Shown here piece by piece: positions 54,082 to 63,265 of a DNA stretch of 64,000 nucleotides. The notes beneath the pieces are model-generated. The model saw only the letters and a list, made by a program, of their open reading frames with translations, had not been told where the DNA came from and did not search any database. A program made the position numbers and the translations under genes. The stretch is from Clostridiales bacterium. Lineage in GTDB: Bacteria; Bacillota; Clostridia; Christensenellales; Aristaeellaceae. The stretch covers positions 1 through 64,000 of the forward strand of contig JAAYIN010000088.1 of assembly GCA_012523405.1 (NCBI GenBank), in the 5' to 3' direction. How positions within the stretch are numbered: position 1 is the stretch's first letter; each line of letters begins with the position of its first letter.

Positions 54082-54093
54082 CTCTCTCCGTCC

Positions 54094-54456
54094 TCACGCC
54101 TCAAACGCATTGGGCAGATGATAAATACCTTCTTTGGTGATCAGCACGATATCAAACCTCACCATATGCTCGGCATACTCGGCATGCTCGCCAAGAAAAT
54201 GACGCGCAGTCAGCACAAGCCTCTTTTGCTTGGCGGGCGTAATGGAGAGCATGGCGCTTTCTAAGGTTGCCTTCTCGCGTGTTTTTACTTCGGCCATCAC
54301 CAGAATATCCTGATCCATCATCACTAGATCGATCTCGCCAAAAGGGGAATGAACCCGCTGAAAGAGCGGAGTCATTCCCCTTTGGCATAGATATTCACAA
54401 GCACGCGATTCGCCTAGAATGCCTTTAGCATAGGGCGTGATGCGCTCATTATTCAT
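54094..54456 (-). CDS. YraN family protein (UPF0102, endonuclease-like)
   Basis: Predicted 120-residue protein with an Endonuclease-like PD-(D/E)xK fold: [17 protein letters not shown], then [22 protein letters not shown], where Glu, Asp and the E-x-K triad are in place, and [17 protein letters not shown]. Function is still unsettled in the family; links to replication or recombination are proposed. The ATG overlaps the end of glyA by eight bases, so it is the second gene of that operon. Confidence 0.92.
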   Translation of the reverse strand: MNNERITPYAKGILGESRACEYLCQRGMTPLFQRVHSPFGEIDLVMMDQDILVMAEVKTREKATLESAMLSITPAKQKRLVLTARHFLGEHAEYAEHMVRFDIVLITKEGIYHLPNAFEA

Positions 54457-55699
54457 TCGGGAAACCTTCGTACATGGGGAAGCGCTTCATCATGTCAAGG
54501 ACTTCGCCGCGAACGGATTCGCAGGCAGCTTCGCCTTCGACCAAGATACGCTTGATGAAGCCTGCAATCAGCTCCATGTCGCTCTCAACCATGCCGCGGG
54601 TCGTGATGGCAGGTGTGCCAACGCGCACGCCGCTGGTGATGAAGGGGCTGCGCTGCTCGCCGGGGATGGTATTTTTGTTAACGGTGATATTGGCCAAACC
54701 TAGGAGAGCTTCCATTTCCTTGCCTGTACGCTCTGTGTTGGTAAGGTCGATTAAGATCAAGTGGTTGTCAGTTCCACCAGAAACCATTTTGATATCGTTC
54801 TTGCGGAAAGCCTCTTCAAGCGCCTTTGCATTGCGAATGATCTGCTCTTGATAGCCTTTGAATTCGGGCTTTAGAGCTTCAAGGAAGCAAACGGCTTTTG
54901 CAGCGATCACATGCATCAAAGGGCCGCCCTGTGTGCCGGGGAAAATGGCCTTGTCAACGGCTTTTGCATACTGCTCTTTGCAAAGGATCATGCCGCCGCG
55001 GGGTCCGCGCAGCGTCTTATGGGTTGTGGTGGTGACAAAATCAGCGTAGGGGACGGGGCTTTCGTGCATGCCAGCTGCTACAAGACCTGCAATGTGAGCC
55101 ATGTCTACCATGAGGTATGCGCCAACTTCGTCCGCAATCTCGCGCAGGGGAGCAAATTCAATCGCGCGGGGATATGCGGATGCACCGGCAACGATCATCT
55201 TAGGCTTGTGTTCTTTGGCAAGGGCACGAACAACTTCATAATCGATATGACCAGTGACTTCATCAACGCCATAGGGAACGAAGTTGAAGTACTTGCCGCT
55301 GATGTTAACAGGGCTTCCGTGAGTTAGGTGTCCGCCATGATTGAGATTCATACCAAGGACGGTATCGCCAGGCTCGAGCATAGCGAAATAAACGGCAGTA
55401 TTTGCCTGTGCGCCGCTGTGAGGCTGAACATTCGCATGCTCTGCACCAAAAAGTAGCTTTGCACGATCGCGTGCCAAATCCTCAGCGACGTCAACAAATT
55501 GGCAGCCGCCATAATAGCGCTTGCCCGGATAGCCTTCTGCATATTTGTTGGTGAGCGGGGAGCCCATTGCTTCCATCACCGCAGGAGTGACGAAGTTTTC
55601 GGATGCGATCAGCTCGATGTGTTCACGTTGACGTTGCACCTCATCGGTCATTGCCTTGAAAATCTCTGGATCGGTCTCCATAACGTGTTTGTAATTCAT
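54449..55699 (-). CDS. glyA: Serine hydroxymethyltransferase
   Basis: Predicted 416-residue PLP enzyme converting serine and tetrahydrofolate to glycine and methylene-tetrahydrofolate. [37 protein letters not shown] is diagnostic; the PLP lysine lies in [14 protein letters not shown] near residue 225. [11 protein letters not shown] and [15 protein letters not shown] complete it. ATG 55699 follows GGGGGAG; upstream codons would run into the SRP RNA gene. Operon with yraN, downstream of the SRP RNA. Confidence 0.97.
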   Translation of the reverse strand: MNYKHVMETDPEIFKAMTDEVQRQREHIELIASENFVTPAVMEAMGSPLTNKYAEGYPGKRYYGGCQFVDVAEDLARDRAKLLFGAEHANVQPHSGAQANTAVYFAMLEPGDTVLGMNLNHGGHLTHGSPVNISGKYFNFVPYGVDEVTGHIDYEVVRALAKEHKPKMIVAGASAYPRAIEFAPLREIADEVGAYLMVDMAHIAGLVAAGMHESPVPYADFVTTTTHKTLRGPRGGMILCKEQYAKAVDKAIFPGTQGGPLMHVIAAKAVCFLEALKPEFKGYQEQIIRNAKALEEAFRKNDIKMVSGGTDNHLILIDLTNTERTGKEMEALLGLANITVNKNTIPGEQRSPFITSGVRVGTPAITTRGMVESDMELIAGFIKRILVEGEAACESVRGEVLDMMKRFPMYEGFPNE

Positions 55700-55751
55700 C
55701 AGTGCTCCCCCTTGATTAATCTTTAATTGAAATAAAAACCATGTGTACTCA

Positions 55752-55848
55752 GGCTGAGCGATCCCGCAGCACATTCCAAACCGCGCTTACTGCTGCTTCC
55801 TTCCGGATCTGACAGGGTTCACACATTGAAATCGCACAGGACTCAACC
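55752..55848 (-). ncRNA. ffs: Signal recognition particle RNA, small bacterial type
   Basis: On the minus strand the domain IV core GTCAGATCCGGAAGGAAGCAGC is recognisable, and the ends GGTTGAG and CTCAGCC pair to close a rod of about 97 bases. Small-type length without an Alu domain, unlike the large Bacillus scRNA. A T-rich stretch lies just downstream (minus strand) before glyA. End coordinates are approximate within a few bases. Confidence 0.93.
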
Positions 55849-55871
55849 GTCATCATACACACGGCTTCTCT

Positions 55872-55900
55872 ATTTTACATGACGATTCAAAAAAACGCAA
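55872..55900 (-). promoter_or_regulatory. Promoter of the SRP RNA
   Basis: Minus-strand TTGCGT (55895-55900) and TAAAAT (55872-55877) with a 17-base spacer, about 24 bases before the RNA 5' end. Confidence 0.7.
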
Positions 55901-55919
55901 GCGTTTAGCATGCGTTTTT
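55889..55919. terminator. Terminator downstream of the GNAT gene
   Basis: AAAAACGCA and TGCGTTTTT pair around an 11-base loop; T-runs on both strands. Overlaps the -35 box of the SRP RNA promoter. Confidence 0.75.
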
Positions 55920-56002
55920 ATCGATTTGATGAGACTTCTTGAAAGATAAACATGAATGTTCCGCTGAAATTGGTTAATATTGTTCGGATTTTTGCTTTTT
56001 CG

Positions 56003-56584
56003 CTATTTAATTGCATTTAGTGACTCAAAGGTGACCTGAGTGCGATACCGCGAAAATGGAATGGGCAAAGCGGGGGAATCATCAAAGGGATTGAGGACCT
56101 TTCGCATCCAGAGCGTATCAAGCCACATCCCATGCTTGTATCCAGCGCAGTTAAACCTTGCGACCTCTTCAAAATCAAAATAATCATGCAGCGCAAGGCT
56201 TGCAGCGTTTGTTGCGCATAGCACACCAAAGGCGGAGCGATACCCTTGCTTGGCGAGAATGTCCAAAAGCGAGCGATACAGCGCCTTCCCAACCCCTGAA
56301 TGCTTGGGGGCATTTGGATGCAGGTAAATGGTCAACTCGACAGTATACCGATAGCCTGTTTGGGGCCGCATCGGTTCGGCGTTGGCAAAACCTAAGAATT
56401 GACCTTCGCTTTCTGCAACCAAAAACGGATGTTGCTCAAGAAGGCTTTCGACTTCTAGGCGGCGTTCGAGGATGGTCTTATTGACCTCGTTAAAGGTCGA
56501 GACGGAATTGTCGATGTAGTAACCAAAGATTTCATTGATGATGGCAGCATCATCGGGGGCGGCGATTCGTAGGGTCACATTCAT
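56003..56584 (-). CDS. GNAT N-acetyltransferase, phosphinothricin acetyltransferase-like
   Basis: Predicted 193-residue acetyltransferase. LRIAAPDDAAIINEIFGYYIDNSVSTFNE opens as in Pat/YncA enzymes; GFANAEPMRPQTGYRYTVELTIYLHPNAPKHSGVGKALYRSLLDIL holds the acetyl-CoA loop; ALHDYFDFEEVARFNCAGYKHGMWLDTLWMRK is the C-terminal mark. Relatives acetylate methionine sulfoximine/phosphinothricin or similar amino acids. AGGAG lies eight bases before ATG 56584; the GTG at 56593 overlaps that site. It may share a transcript with rqcH. Confidence 0.88.
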   Translation of the reverse strand: MNVTLRIAAPDDAAIINEIFGYYIDNSVSTFNEVNKTILERRLEVESLLEQHPFLVAESEGQFLGFANAEPMRPQTGYRYTVELTIYLHPNAPKHSGVGKALYRSLLDILAKQGYRSAFGVLCATNAASLALHDYFDFEEVARFNCAGYKHGMWLDTLWMRKVLNPFDDSPALPIPFSRYRTQVTFESLNAIK

Positions 56585-56609
56585 GGCGCTCACTCCTGCA
56601 GGTATAAGA

Positions 56610-58355
56610 TTATTTGTGGATGTCGTTTGTGATACGCGTGATATCCTCTGGGGATAAACCGATCAGAGCGGTTTGAAAATTCGTGTAGGTCACGAATCCG
56701 GGTGCAGTTCCCGAGGCTTTCTTCACATGCTTGCGCTTGGTATAGTCAATGGCGAGCGCTGGATGGTTTCGCCCTTTGCTAAAGTAGGCGGCCAGCTGCG
56801 CGGCATAAAGCAGCGTTTCATCGCTGGGATCATTTTCGGTGCGAACGATCACATGCGATCCTGGGATTCCCTGCGCATGCAGCCATGTCTCGTGACCACG
56901 CGCATGAAGCGTTAGGCGATCATTTTGAATGGAGTTTTTACCCACTTCGATCACTGTGCCGTCAGGTGCTGTGAACTTGTAAGGTTTGCCTTCCTGCATC
57001 TTCTTCTTTTTGCGAAGGGAAGCATCGGGTCTTAGAAAGCCGCTTTGAGTAAGTGCGAAGCGAATTTCATCCATATCGACAGTGTTCTCGCATTTTTCCA
57101 AGTCCTCAAGCGCACCTTCAAGGAGCAGGAGGTCACTTTCAATGACCTTGAGCTGGTCGTGCGCATATTGCTCAGCCACCTTTGCCTTGCGGTACTTCTT
57201 ATAGTAGCTTTGTGCGTTTTGTGAAGGGGTTTTCAGAGCGGATAATGTGATGGTAATGTCGCCATAGTTCTCATCGTAATAATTTGAGACGGTGATGCTC
57301 TCCTGCCCCTTTTGGAGCAAATGCATATTGGCAGTCAGCAGATCACCGCAAATGCGGTCCTCTTCTGCCCTCTCGCTTTGGTTTAGCGCATCGACCATGA
57401 TGCCCTTTTTCTTCTCTGTGCGATCAATGGCATTTTTGATATGCTTTTGGAGCCCTGCGCCTCTTTGCTGCATACGCAGATGAATATCGCGGCCAAGATA
57501 ATAGGCATCCATTGCCTCGCTGATGGACGGCATGGCTTTTTGCCGTTCAAGTGAAAAGGTTTGATAGGGGAATGGAAAGAAATCCATCGCGAGCCCTGTT
57601 TCGTCATAAAGCGTGGTGGGCGCAAGCAGTTCCTGCGAGCCATGGTAGAAATCGCTCAGCTTAGCGGCTACAATGTCCCAGCGAATTTCGTCGCATTGGG
57701 TGAGTGGATCAAGCCCCATCTGCACGCAGACTTCCTTTGAGCAAACAGTTGCCATACCGGCGACCGTTTGCATCAGCCCTTTGAAAAGAGGCATGGAGAG
57801 GTCTTGCAAACGTTCTTTGAGTGCGTCGGGCGTAATGACGTCAGGAGTGAGCTTGTCAGGCTGGGGCGGGAGTTGATAGGTACCGCCGGGCAAGACGGTG
57901 CGCACGCGGCTCATTTCGCTGTTTACGTGGTGAATGGAATCGATGATCGTTGAGTCTTCGTTTGTGAGTGTTATATTGCTATGTCTGCCCATAATCTCAA
58001 TATAGAGCGTCTTTTGGACGTGGTAACCCAAGTCATCCATGCCTTCAAATACGATCGCAAGGATGCGGTCACCGGCAATTTGCTTAATATCGGTAATGCG
58101 CGCGCCAAGCAAATGCTTGCGCATCAGCATGCAAAACATGGGCGGCTGCGCTGGGTTTTCAAACGTATGCTGAGTAAACTGCACGCGCGCCTGACTGGCA
58201 TTCGCGCTTAAAAGAAGGCGGTAATTGACGCCGCTGCGGATCATCAGTACGAGCACATCGCGCTCGGGTTGATTCACTTTGTCGATGCGCCCGCCAAGCA
58301 GCTTGCTATGAAGTTCTTGCTGAAGAAAAGATAAAGTAAAGCCATCCATCGGCAT
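56610..58355 (-). CDS. rqcH: RqcH (NFACT family) ribosome quality control factor
   Basis: Predicted 581-residue protein, formerly called fibronectin/fibrinogen-binding. NFACT-N (MDGFTLSFLQQELHSKLLGGRIDKVNQPERD...), a coiled-coil middle near 280-420, and NFACT-R at the C-terminus (LTLHARGHETWLHAQGIPGSHVIVRTEND) are all present. In Bacillus it recruits tRNA-Ala to stalled 50S subunits and adds Ala tails; the YlmH partner is encoded at 19705-20466. GGGAGG precedes the ATG by nine bases. Confidence 0.95.
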   Translation of the reverse strand: MPMDGFTLSFLQQELHSKLLGGRIDKVNQPERDVLVLMIRSGVNYRLLLSANASQARVQFTQHTFENPAQPPMFCMLMRKHLLGARITDIKQIAGDRILAIVFEGMDDLGYHVQKTLYIEIMGRHSNITLTNEDSTIIDSIHHVNSEMSRVRTVLPGGTYQLPPQPDKLTPDVITPDALKERLQDLSMPLFKGLMQTVAGMATVCSKEVCVQMGLDPLTQCDEIRWDIVAAKLSDFYHGSQELLAPTTLYDETGLAMDFFPFPYQTFSLERQKAMPSISEAMDAYYLGRDIHLRMQQRGAGLQKHIKNAIDRTEKKKGIMVDALNQSERAEEDRICGDLLTANMHLLQKGQESITVSNYYDENYGDITITLSALKTPSQNAQSYYKKYRKAKVAEQYAHDQLKVIESDLLLLEGALEDLEKCENTVDMDEIRFALTQSGFLRPDASLRKKKKMQEGKPYKFTAPDGTVIEVGKNSIQNDRLTLHARGHETWLHAQGIPGSHVIVRTENDPSDETLLYAAQLAAYFSKGRNHPALAIDYTKRKHVKKASGTAPGFVTYTNFQTALIGLSPEDITRITNDIHK

Positions 58356-58513
58356 GGCGCAAAACCTCCCTATATCGCTAAAATCGTGTGAATTCGGCTT
58401 GTTGATGATATCATAAGATCATAAAAAGCGCAACGAAAGATGAAACAATCGGCATTTGCTACAGCATACGTGCATACCCTTTGAGTGCAATCGACTGCTG
58501 AGGAGAGGATACA

Positions 58514-59536
58514 ATGAAAATCAAACGAGCCGATATCGAACGTATACTCATTTTGTGTGCGGCGGCACTGGTGGTAGTGCTAGCGCTGCGCGGTAATGAC
58601 CAGACAACATCCCAGGTGCTAGTGGATCAAACGGTGATTCCTATAGAGGAAACCATGGCAACAGAAACAGGTGAAACAGTTTCAACGGTTGTGTTTTACG
58701 AGGATGGAGAAGGATACCTTGTGCCTGTCACCAGACAGGTCGCAAAGACAGAGGGCATCGCAAAGGCAACGCTATCCCTGATGGTGAAGGAAAGTCAAAA
58801 TGACATGCAGGCAGCAAGAATGGGGCTTAGAACGGTTATCCCTGAGGGGACTAACTTTGAGATTGATATTGCTGATGGACGCGCAAATGTCAATGTGAGC
58901 AAAGAAGCGCTGAACTGTTCGTCTGCTGAGCAGGAATCGCTTATGGTAGACGCGATTACCAACGCGATGAGCTGCTTTGCAACGGTTGAGGAAGTGACGC
59001 TTGAATTCGATGGTCAAAAGCGAAGCAAACTCACCTACGGCACGGATGTTAGCGGCGTGTTTTCAGGAAGCAATCTAAACCTTGAAAGCATCGAAACATT
59101 CTCCGAGGATGCCAACCTCGTCCAGCTCTATTTCCCATCGCAAACAGGCAGATTGCTTGTGCCTGTCACCCGAAGTGTCTTTAGTGACGCTGACCCGACC
59201 ACAGCGATGATCGAGCTTGCCAAAGGTCCTAAGGACGATAGCGGTCTTGAACGGGCATTGCCTGAAAACTGCGGCATTAAGGGCGTAACGATGAAGGATG
59301 GCGTTGTGACGGTTAACTTCTCGCAGGAATTTAAGCAAACACTTGAAGAAACTGATGGCGGGAATCAAACGGTTCGTGCGATCCTGTTTACCTGCTCGCA
59401 ATTCCCAGGTGTCAAACAGGTTCAGGTGCTGGTTGACGGCGAGAAACTTGAAGCATCCCCTGATACCCAAACAACTTTTATTAATGTGGAAGAAGAAGTC
59501 ATTGCGCAATACCCCGGTGTAATAGAGGTCGATTGA
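58514..59536 (+). CDS. gerM: GerMN-domain lipid-independent membrane protein (GerM-like)
   Basis: Predicted 340-residue protein with one N-terminal membrane helix (residues 10-26) and two GerMN domains: VVFYEDGEGYLVPVTRQV...VNVSKEAL near 56-180 and VQLYFPSQTGRLLVPVTRSV...VTVNFSQEF near 200-320. Bacillus GerM is a lipoprotein needed for spore formation and germination that complements SpoIIQ-SpoIIIAH; here no lipobox Cys is seen. Gene order gerM-rph-(rdgB)-phosphodiesterase repeats that of Bacillus gerM-rph-ysnA-ysnB. GAGGAGAGG lies upstream. Confidence 0.9.
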   Translation: MKIKRADIERILILCAAALVVVLALRGNDQTTSQVLVDQTVIPIEETMATETGETVSTVVFYEDGEGYLVPVTRQVAKTEGIAKATLSLMVKESQNDMQAARMGLRTVIPEGTNFEIDIADGRANVNVSKEALNCSSAEQESLMVDAITNAMSCFATVEEVTLEFDGQKRSKLTYGTDVSGVFSGSNLNLESIETFSEDANLVQLYFPSQTGRLLVPVTRSVFSDADPTTAMIELAKGPKDDSGLERALPENCGIKGVTMKDGVVTVNFSQEFKQTLEETDGGNQTVRAILFTCSQFPGVKQVQVLVDGEKLEASPDTQTTFINVEEEVIAQYPGVIEVD

Positions 59537-59567
59537 TGCAATGGGGCAATGAACTTCATCAGCTGAT

Positions 59568-59599
59568 AAAGCGCAGAACCAAATTGGTTTTGCGCTTTT
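59568..59599 (+). terminator. Terminator after gerM
   Basis: AAAGCGCAGAACC pairs with GGTTTTGCGCTTT around AAATT with one mismatch, then T. Confidence 0.85.
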
Positions 59600-59607
59600 G
59601 CCTATTC

Positions 59608-59636
59608 TAGACAATTTGCAGGTGAACATGTATAAT
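59608..59636 (+). promoter_or_regulatory. Sigma-A promoter for rph-rdgB
   Basis: TAGACA at 59608-59613 and a perfect TATAAT at 59631-59636, spacer 17, 39 bases before the ATG. Together with the terminator it separates this gene from gerM. Confidence 0.8.
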
Positions 59637-59674
59637 CTTACCATCACATGTAAGTTGAAAGGAAGTCATTGACT

Positions 59675-60988
59675 ATGAAGCGTATAGATAACCGCATGGA
59701 CAATCAGGCACGTCCATGCACAATGCAAATAGATTTTGTAGAAACGGCGGATGGCAGCTGTTTGATTTCGACAGGAAAAACCCGCGTCATTTGCACGGCA
59801 AGCGTGGAGGAAAGAGTGCCTCCCTTTTTGCGCGGACAAGGCAAAGGATGGGTGACGGCTGAATACGCCATGCTGCCTGCATCAACAGGGAGCCGCAAGC
59901 AGCGTGACGGGATCAAAAAGGACGGAAGAAGCGTTGAAATTCAGCGCTTGATCGGTCGCTCGCTCCGTCAGGCTGTGGATATGACCAAGCTTGGCGAGAG
60001 AACCATTACACTTGACTGCGATGTGCTTCAGGCGGATGGCGGAACGCGCACTGCATCCATTACAGGCGCGTATGTCGCGCTTGTGCTTGCGGTTGACAAG
60101 CTCATGAAAAATGGTTTGCTGCATGAAAATCCGATCATCGGACAGATCGCTGCGGTGAGCGCAGGGGTTGTGGACGAGCGTGCGATGCTTGACCTTTGCT
60201 ATGTGGAGGACAGCGGCGCAGAGGTGGATATGAACTTCGTGATGAACCAGAGGGGCGAGTTCATTGAACTTCAGGGAACTGGCGAGGGACGCGCATTTAC
60301 AAACCGCGAACTGGGTGCTTTGCTTGCTTATGGCAGGAAAGGCGTTCGTACCCTCATGCATTCGCAGCGTGCGGCGCTTCAGGGGCGAGGCGAGCATTTG
60401 CTGGCACCAACTCGCTTGGTGATTGCAAGCGGGAATGCACATAAGATCAAAGAGCTGAAGGATATCTTTGGCAGCAGCTATGAGTTGATCTCAATGAAGG
60501 AGGCTGGCTTTGATGGCGATATTGAAGAGAATGGCACAACCTTTGAGCAAAATGCAGCAATCAAAGCAGAGGCGATTATGCGAGAAACAGGGCTGCCTGT
60601 GCTTGCGGATGACAGCGGACTTTCGGTTGATGCGCTCAGCGGTGCACCTGGCGTACACAGCGCAAGGTATGCGGGAGATCACGGCAATGACGAGGCGAAC
60701 AATGATCTGCTGCTCGCCAACATGAAAGATCAGCAAAACCGCGGATGCAAATTCGTGTGCGCTATGGCGCTTGCGCTGCCCTCGGACCAAACGCGTGTGG
60801 TGGTCGGGGAGTGCGCAGGACAGCTGCTGAGTGAGCGCAGCGGTGAGGGCGGTTTTGGTTATGACCCGTTATTCATGTATGAAACAGGCAAGACTTTTGC
60901 GCAGATGTCCGAGAAACAAAAAAACAGCATTAGCCATCGTGCAAATGCTGCTGAAAAAATGCGAGAGTTGCTCTATGAGGTGCTCTGA
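59675..60988 (+). CDS. Fused ribonuclease PH and XTP/dITP diphosphatase
   Basis: Predicted 437-residue bifunctional protein. Residues 1-247 are RNase PH ([55 protein letters not shown]), which trims tRNA 3' ends by phosphorolysis. Residues 248-437 are the RdgB/HAM1 pyrophosphatase ([43 protein letters not shown]) that removes non-canonical purine nucleotides. In Bacillus these are separate adjacent genes. The frame is continuous across the junction, with no stop or obvious internal start. ATG 59675 has AAGGAAG upstream. Confidence 0.94.
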   Translation: MKRIDNRMDNQARPCTMQIDFVETADGSCLISTGKTRVICTASVEERVPPFLRGQGKGWVTAEYAMLPASTGSRKQRDGIKKDGRSVEIQRLIGRSLRQAVDMTKLGERTITLDCDVLQADGGTRTASITGAYVALVLAVDKLMKNGLLHENPIIGQIAAVSAGVVDERAMLDLCYVEDSGAEVDMNFVMNQRGEFIELQGTGEGRAFTNRELGALLAYGRKGVRTLMHSQRAALQGRGEHLLAPTRLVIASGNAHKIKELKDIFGSSYELISMKEAGFDGDIEENGTTFEQNAAIKAEAIMRETGLPVLADDSGLSVDALSGAPGVHSARYAGDHGNDEANNDLLLANMKDQQNRGCKFVCAMALALPSDQTRVVVGECAGQLLSERSGEGGFGYDPLFMYETGKTFAQMSEKQKNSISHRANAAEKMRELLYEVL

Positions 60989-60990
60989 GC

Positions 60991-61494
60991 ATGAAGCGTG
61001 TGATTGCAGTATCGGATTCACATGGGTATGTGAATGACCTCCGTGACGCGATTGAATTGGCCGAAAAAGTAGGACAAATCGACGTGCTGGTATTTTTGGG
61101 CGATGGATATGCCGATATCGAAGTCGTTTGGAATGAACTGAAAGCAAGGTCACCTCAGACGGCTATTTACATTGTGAGAGGGAATAACGATTGGCGTTAT
61201 CAATCGCCAAATCACGTCGCGTTTAAGGTCGATGGTGTGACGTTTTATGCGTGTCACGGGCATGAGTGGCAGGTGAAGTACAGTCTGCATCGGCTTTGCT
61301 ATGCAGCCAAAGAAAAGGATGCGCGCGTAGCTCTTTATGGTCATACCCACAGAAGCCACTTGGAAATGGACTACGGGCTTTATCTGATGAATCCCGGCGC
61401 GATCTGCGAAAGAGGCATAGGCAAATCTGCCTATGCCGAGATTTACGTGAGCGATGAAGGGCAAATCAACGCGGATTTAGTCTTTTGGAAGTAA
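60991..61494 (+). CDS. YfcE/YsnB-type metallophosphoesterase
   Basis: Predicted 167-residue calcineurin-like phosphodiesterase. Metal-ligand motifs are in order: DSHG near residue 9, LGDGYAD near 36, GNNDW near 65, CHGHEW near 88 and GHTHRS near 117. It probably hydrolyses phosphodiesters in a small nucleotide or phospholipid; substrate unknown. It starts two bases after the rph-rdgB stop, matching the conserved order with Bacillus ysnA-ysnB. Confidence 0.93.
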   Translation: MKRVIAVSDSHGYVNDLRDAIELAEKVGQIDVLVFLGDGYADIEVVWNELKARSPQTAIYIVRGNNDWRYQSPNHVAFKVDGVTFYACHGHEWQVKYSLHRLCYAAKEKDARVALYGHTHRSHLEMDYGLYLMNPGAICERGIGKSAYAEIYVSDEGQINADLVFWK

Positions 61495-61497
61495 GCA

Positions 61498-61921
61498 TCA
61501 ATCCTGCTTTGCTGGGTGAGCGTAGCAAAAGGAAACACAGCCCAGTTTGTCCATCGATTCAAACCCGCATTTTTCGTAGAATGCGCGCGTCTTTACGCTG
61601 TTATCCGTCGTCAAAACGATCTGCCTGACAGTTTGAAATTGCTGGATCATGGCGGCTAAAAGACCTGAGCCAATGCCTTGATGCTGATATTTTTCCAAGA
61701 CTAGAAGATCTTGGATATACAAAATGGTCGCGCCATCGCCTACGACGCGAATCAGTCCGACTAGTTGCGCGCCGTCCCATGCGCCAATGGCGCACAATGA
61801 CCCCAAATAGGCTTTTGCAAGCGTTTCTGGGTCGTTGGTGTAGGGCTGACCAACCCACGTCGTGATAAAGGGCTAGTATGTCCTGCAAAGGGATTTGCTG
61901 ATTGATGAGATACTGGATCAT
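61498..61921 (-). pseudogene. Frameshifted GNAT acetyltransferase
   Basis: Two frames together give one GNAT protein. From ATG 61921 (AAGGA upstream) it reads MIQYLINQQ...LYHDVGWSA, then the frame is lost; the rest (YTNDPETLAKAYLGSLCAIGAWDGAQLVGLIRVVGD...YQHQGIGSGLL...FYEKCGF) continues in the next frame. The break lies at the GGG of 61843-61845 (CCC on the coding strand): removing one C restores GWSAYTNDPE, as in intact relatives. Either a real inactivating mutation or a base-call error. The gene converges on the phosphodiesterase, three bases away. Confidence 0.8.
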
Positions 61922-61945
61922 GATAACCACATCCTTCATAGAAAT

Positions 61946-61987
61946 AAAAAAAGAGACGTCAATTCATTGAATTGGCGTCTCTTTTTT
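61946..61987. terminator. Terminator of rplJL
   Basis: AAAAAAAGAGACGTCAATT and AATTGGCGTCTCTTTTTT pair with one G-U, loop CATTG. On the minus strand it ends the rplJL transcript. Confidence 0.92.
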
Positions 61988-62005
61988 ATGCTGCAAGGGC
62001 AGTTC

Positions 62006-62368
62006 TTACTTGAATTCGACAGTTGCGCCGACTTCTGCAAACTTTTCCTTGATCTTTTCGCATTCGTCCTTCGAAACAGCTTCCTTGATGACTTTAGGAG
62101 CAGCTTCAACAAACTCTTTTGCTTCCTTCAGGCCAAGACCTGTTAGCTCGCGAACAGCCTTGATAACCTTGATCTTTTCGGAACCAACTTCCTTAAGAAC
62201 AACGTCAAACTCGGTCTTCTCTTCTTCAACAGCAGCGGCTGCGGGGCCAGCGGAAACAACTGCAGCAGCAGCGGATACGCCAAACTTTTCTTCCAGAGCC
62301 TTAACTAGGTCGTTTAGCTCAAGTACTGACATTTTCTCAATCTCGGCAATAAATTCTTCGTGATTCAT
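62006..62368 (-). CDS. rplL: Ribosomal protein L7/L12
   Basis: Predicted 120-residue stalk protein. N-terminal dimerisation helix ([26 protein letters not shown]), Ala-rich hinge, and C-terminal factor-binding domain ([39 protein letters not shown]) are canonical. Downstream of rplJ in the usual order. GGAGG before the ATG. Confidence 0.98.
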   Translation of the reverse strand: MNHEEFIAEIEKMSVLELNDLVKALEEKFGVSAAAAVVSAGPAAAAVEEEKTEFDVVLKEVGSEKIKVIKAVRELTGLGLKEAKEFVEAAPKVIKEAVSKDECEKIKEKFAEVGATVEFK

Positions 62369-62428
62369 GTGAATAGCCTCCGTTTCATAATCTAGATAAT
62401 AATAGGTGAAAATCGTTGTGAAGCACCA

Positions 62429-62944
62429 TTAAGCTTCGGGAGCCACTTCGGCATCTTTCTTTGCAATAGCGTCCAATACGCGTACAAAGCCAGCAATGCT
62501 GCTTTGCAAGCTGCCCACCAAGCGGGCCAGAAGCATTTCGCGGCTGGGCATTTCTGCCAATGCATGGATCTGATCATCAGTCATGATCTCAGCGCCAAGC
62601 AAACCTGCCTTGATAGAAAGGGCTTCAGACTTTGACTTCTTGATGAAGTCGTTGACGATTTTTGCAGGGCTTACGGGATCACTCATGCCAAAGGCAAAAG
62701 CGGAAGGTCCGTTAAGCACGTCATCCAGGCCTACGATGTTTAGTTCTGCCAGTGCGCGACGAACAAGTGTGTTTTTCAAAACAACATATTCAACGCCATT
62801 ATCACGGAACTGCGCACGCAAACCTGTTACCTGCTCTACTGTCAAGCCGCTGTACTGAACGATCATAACGCTCTGCGCATCTTGAAATTTCTTCACGATC
62901 TCGCTAACAACTTGCTTTTTGAGCTCTAGATTCTTGCTGCTCAT
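62429..62944 (-). CDS. rplJ: Ribosomal protein L10
   Basis: Predicted 171-residue stalk base protein. ELKKQVVSEIVKKFQDAQSVMIVQYSGLTVEQVTGLRAQFRDNGVEYVVLKNTLVRRAL is typical; the C-terminal helix binds L7/L12 dimers. ATG 62944 follows AAGGAGG; upstream codons lie in the L10 leader and are not coding. Controlled by that leader, which the L10/L12 complex binds. Confidence 0.97.
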   Translation of the reverse strand: MSSKNLELKKQVVSEIVKKFQDAQSVMIVQYSGLTVEQVTGLRAQFRDNGVEYVVLKNTLVRRALAELNIVGLDDVLNGPSAFAFGMSDPVSPAKIVNDFIKKSKSEALSIKAGLLGAEIMTDDQIHALAEMPSREMLLARLVGSLQSSIAGFVRVLDAIAKKDAEVAPEA

Positions 62945-62974
62945 TGGGGTGCACCTCCTTTTTGAGAATGTATA

Positions 62975-63126
62975 ATTCCAAAAAGAAAACCCTTGCAGGC
63001 GCAAGGGCGAACATTTGTCGCAAGGGATGTTACTCCCACTTTGCACCTCGGCGGGAAAGCAATCTGCTTATTATCAAAGCCCGAAGGCCCCAACCCGCTG
63101 TCTACGGCATAGGTTTCTAAAGAATC
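62975..63126 (-). promoter_or_regulatory. L10 leader (ribosomal autoregulatory RNA)
   Basis: On the minus strand the conserved ATGCCGTAGACAGCGGG block (about 63095-63111) pairs with CCCGCCGAGG near 63045-63056, the binding platform for L10-L12. A hairpin CCCTTGC...GCAAGGG at 62990-63007 followed by a T-run (62979-62989) is the attenuator. Confidence 0.92.
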
Positions 63127-63132
63127 GTTTAT

Positions 63133-63160
63133 ATTATAAGGGATAATCAGAAAAAGTCAA
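63133..63160 (-). promoter_or_regulatory. rplJL promoter
   Basis: Minus-strand TTGACT (63155-63160) and perfect TATAAT (63133-63138), spacer 16, just before the L10 leader. Confidence 0.85.
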
Positions 63161-63204
63161 GCAATTTCCTGATTTTATCTTAATTCCCTTGAAAATAATT
63201 GGCA

Positions 63205-63233
63205 GCGTATTTTACCGCCGAACGGTCAAAATA
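63205..63233 (+). promoter_or_regulatory. Possible sigma-G promoter for the spore protein genes
   Basis: GCGTA at 63205-63209 and CAAAATA at 63227-63233, spacer 17, each one base from the sigma-G consensus, 33 bases before the first spore-protein start. Weak match; no vegetative promoter seen. Confidence 0.4.
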
Positions 63234-63265
63234 GCGTTGAACCCAGTTGAGGAGGTGAACGAGAA

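Larger units (their letters stand above)
53731..54093. other. Gene-poor region with terminator and two short repeats
   Basis: This 363-base stretch holds the terminator at 53768-53811 and two related structured repeats at 53915-53984 and 54020-54081. No coding sequence was recognised. Confidence 0.6.
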
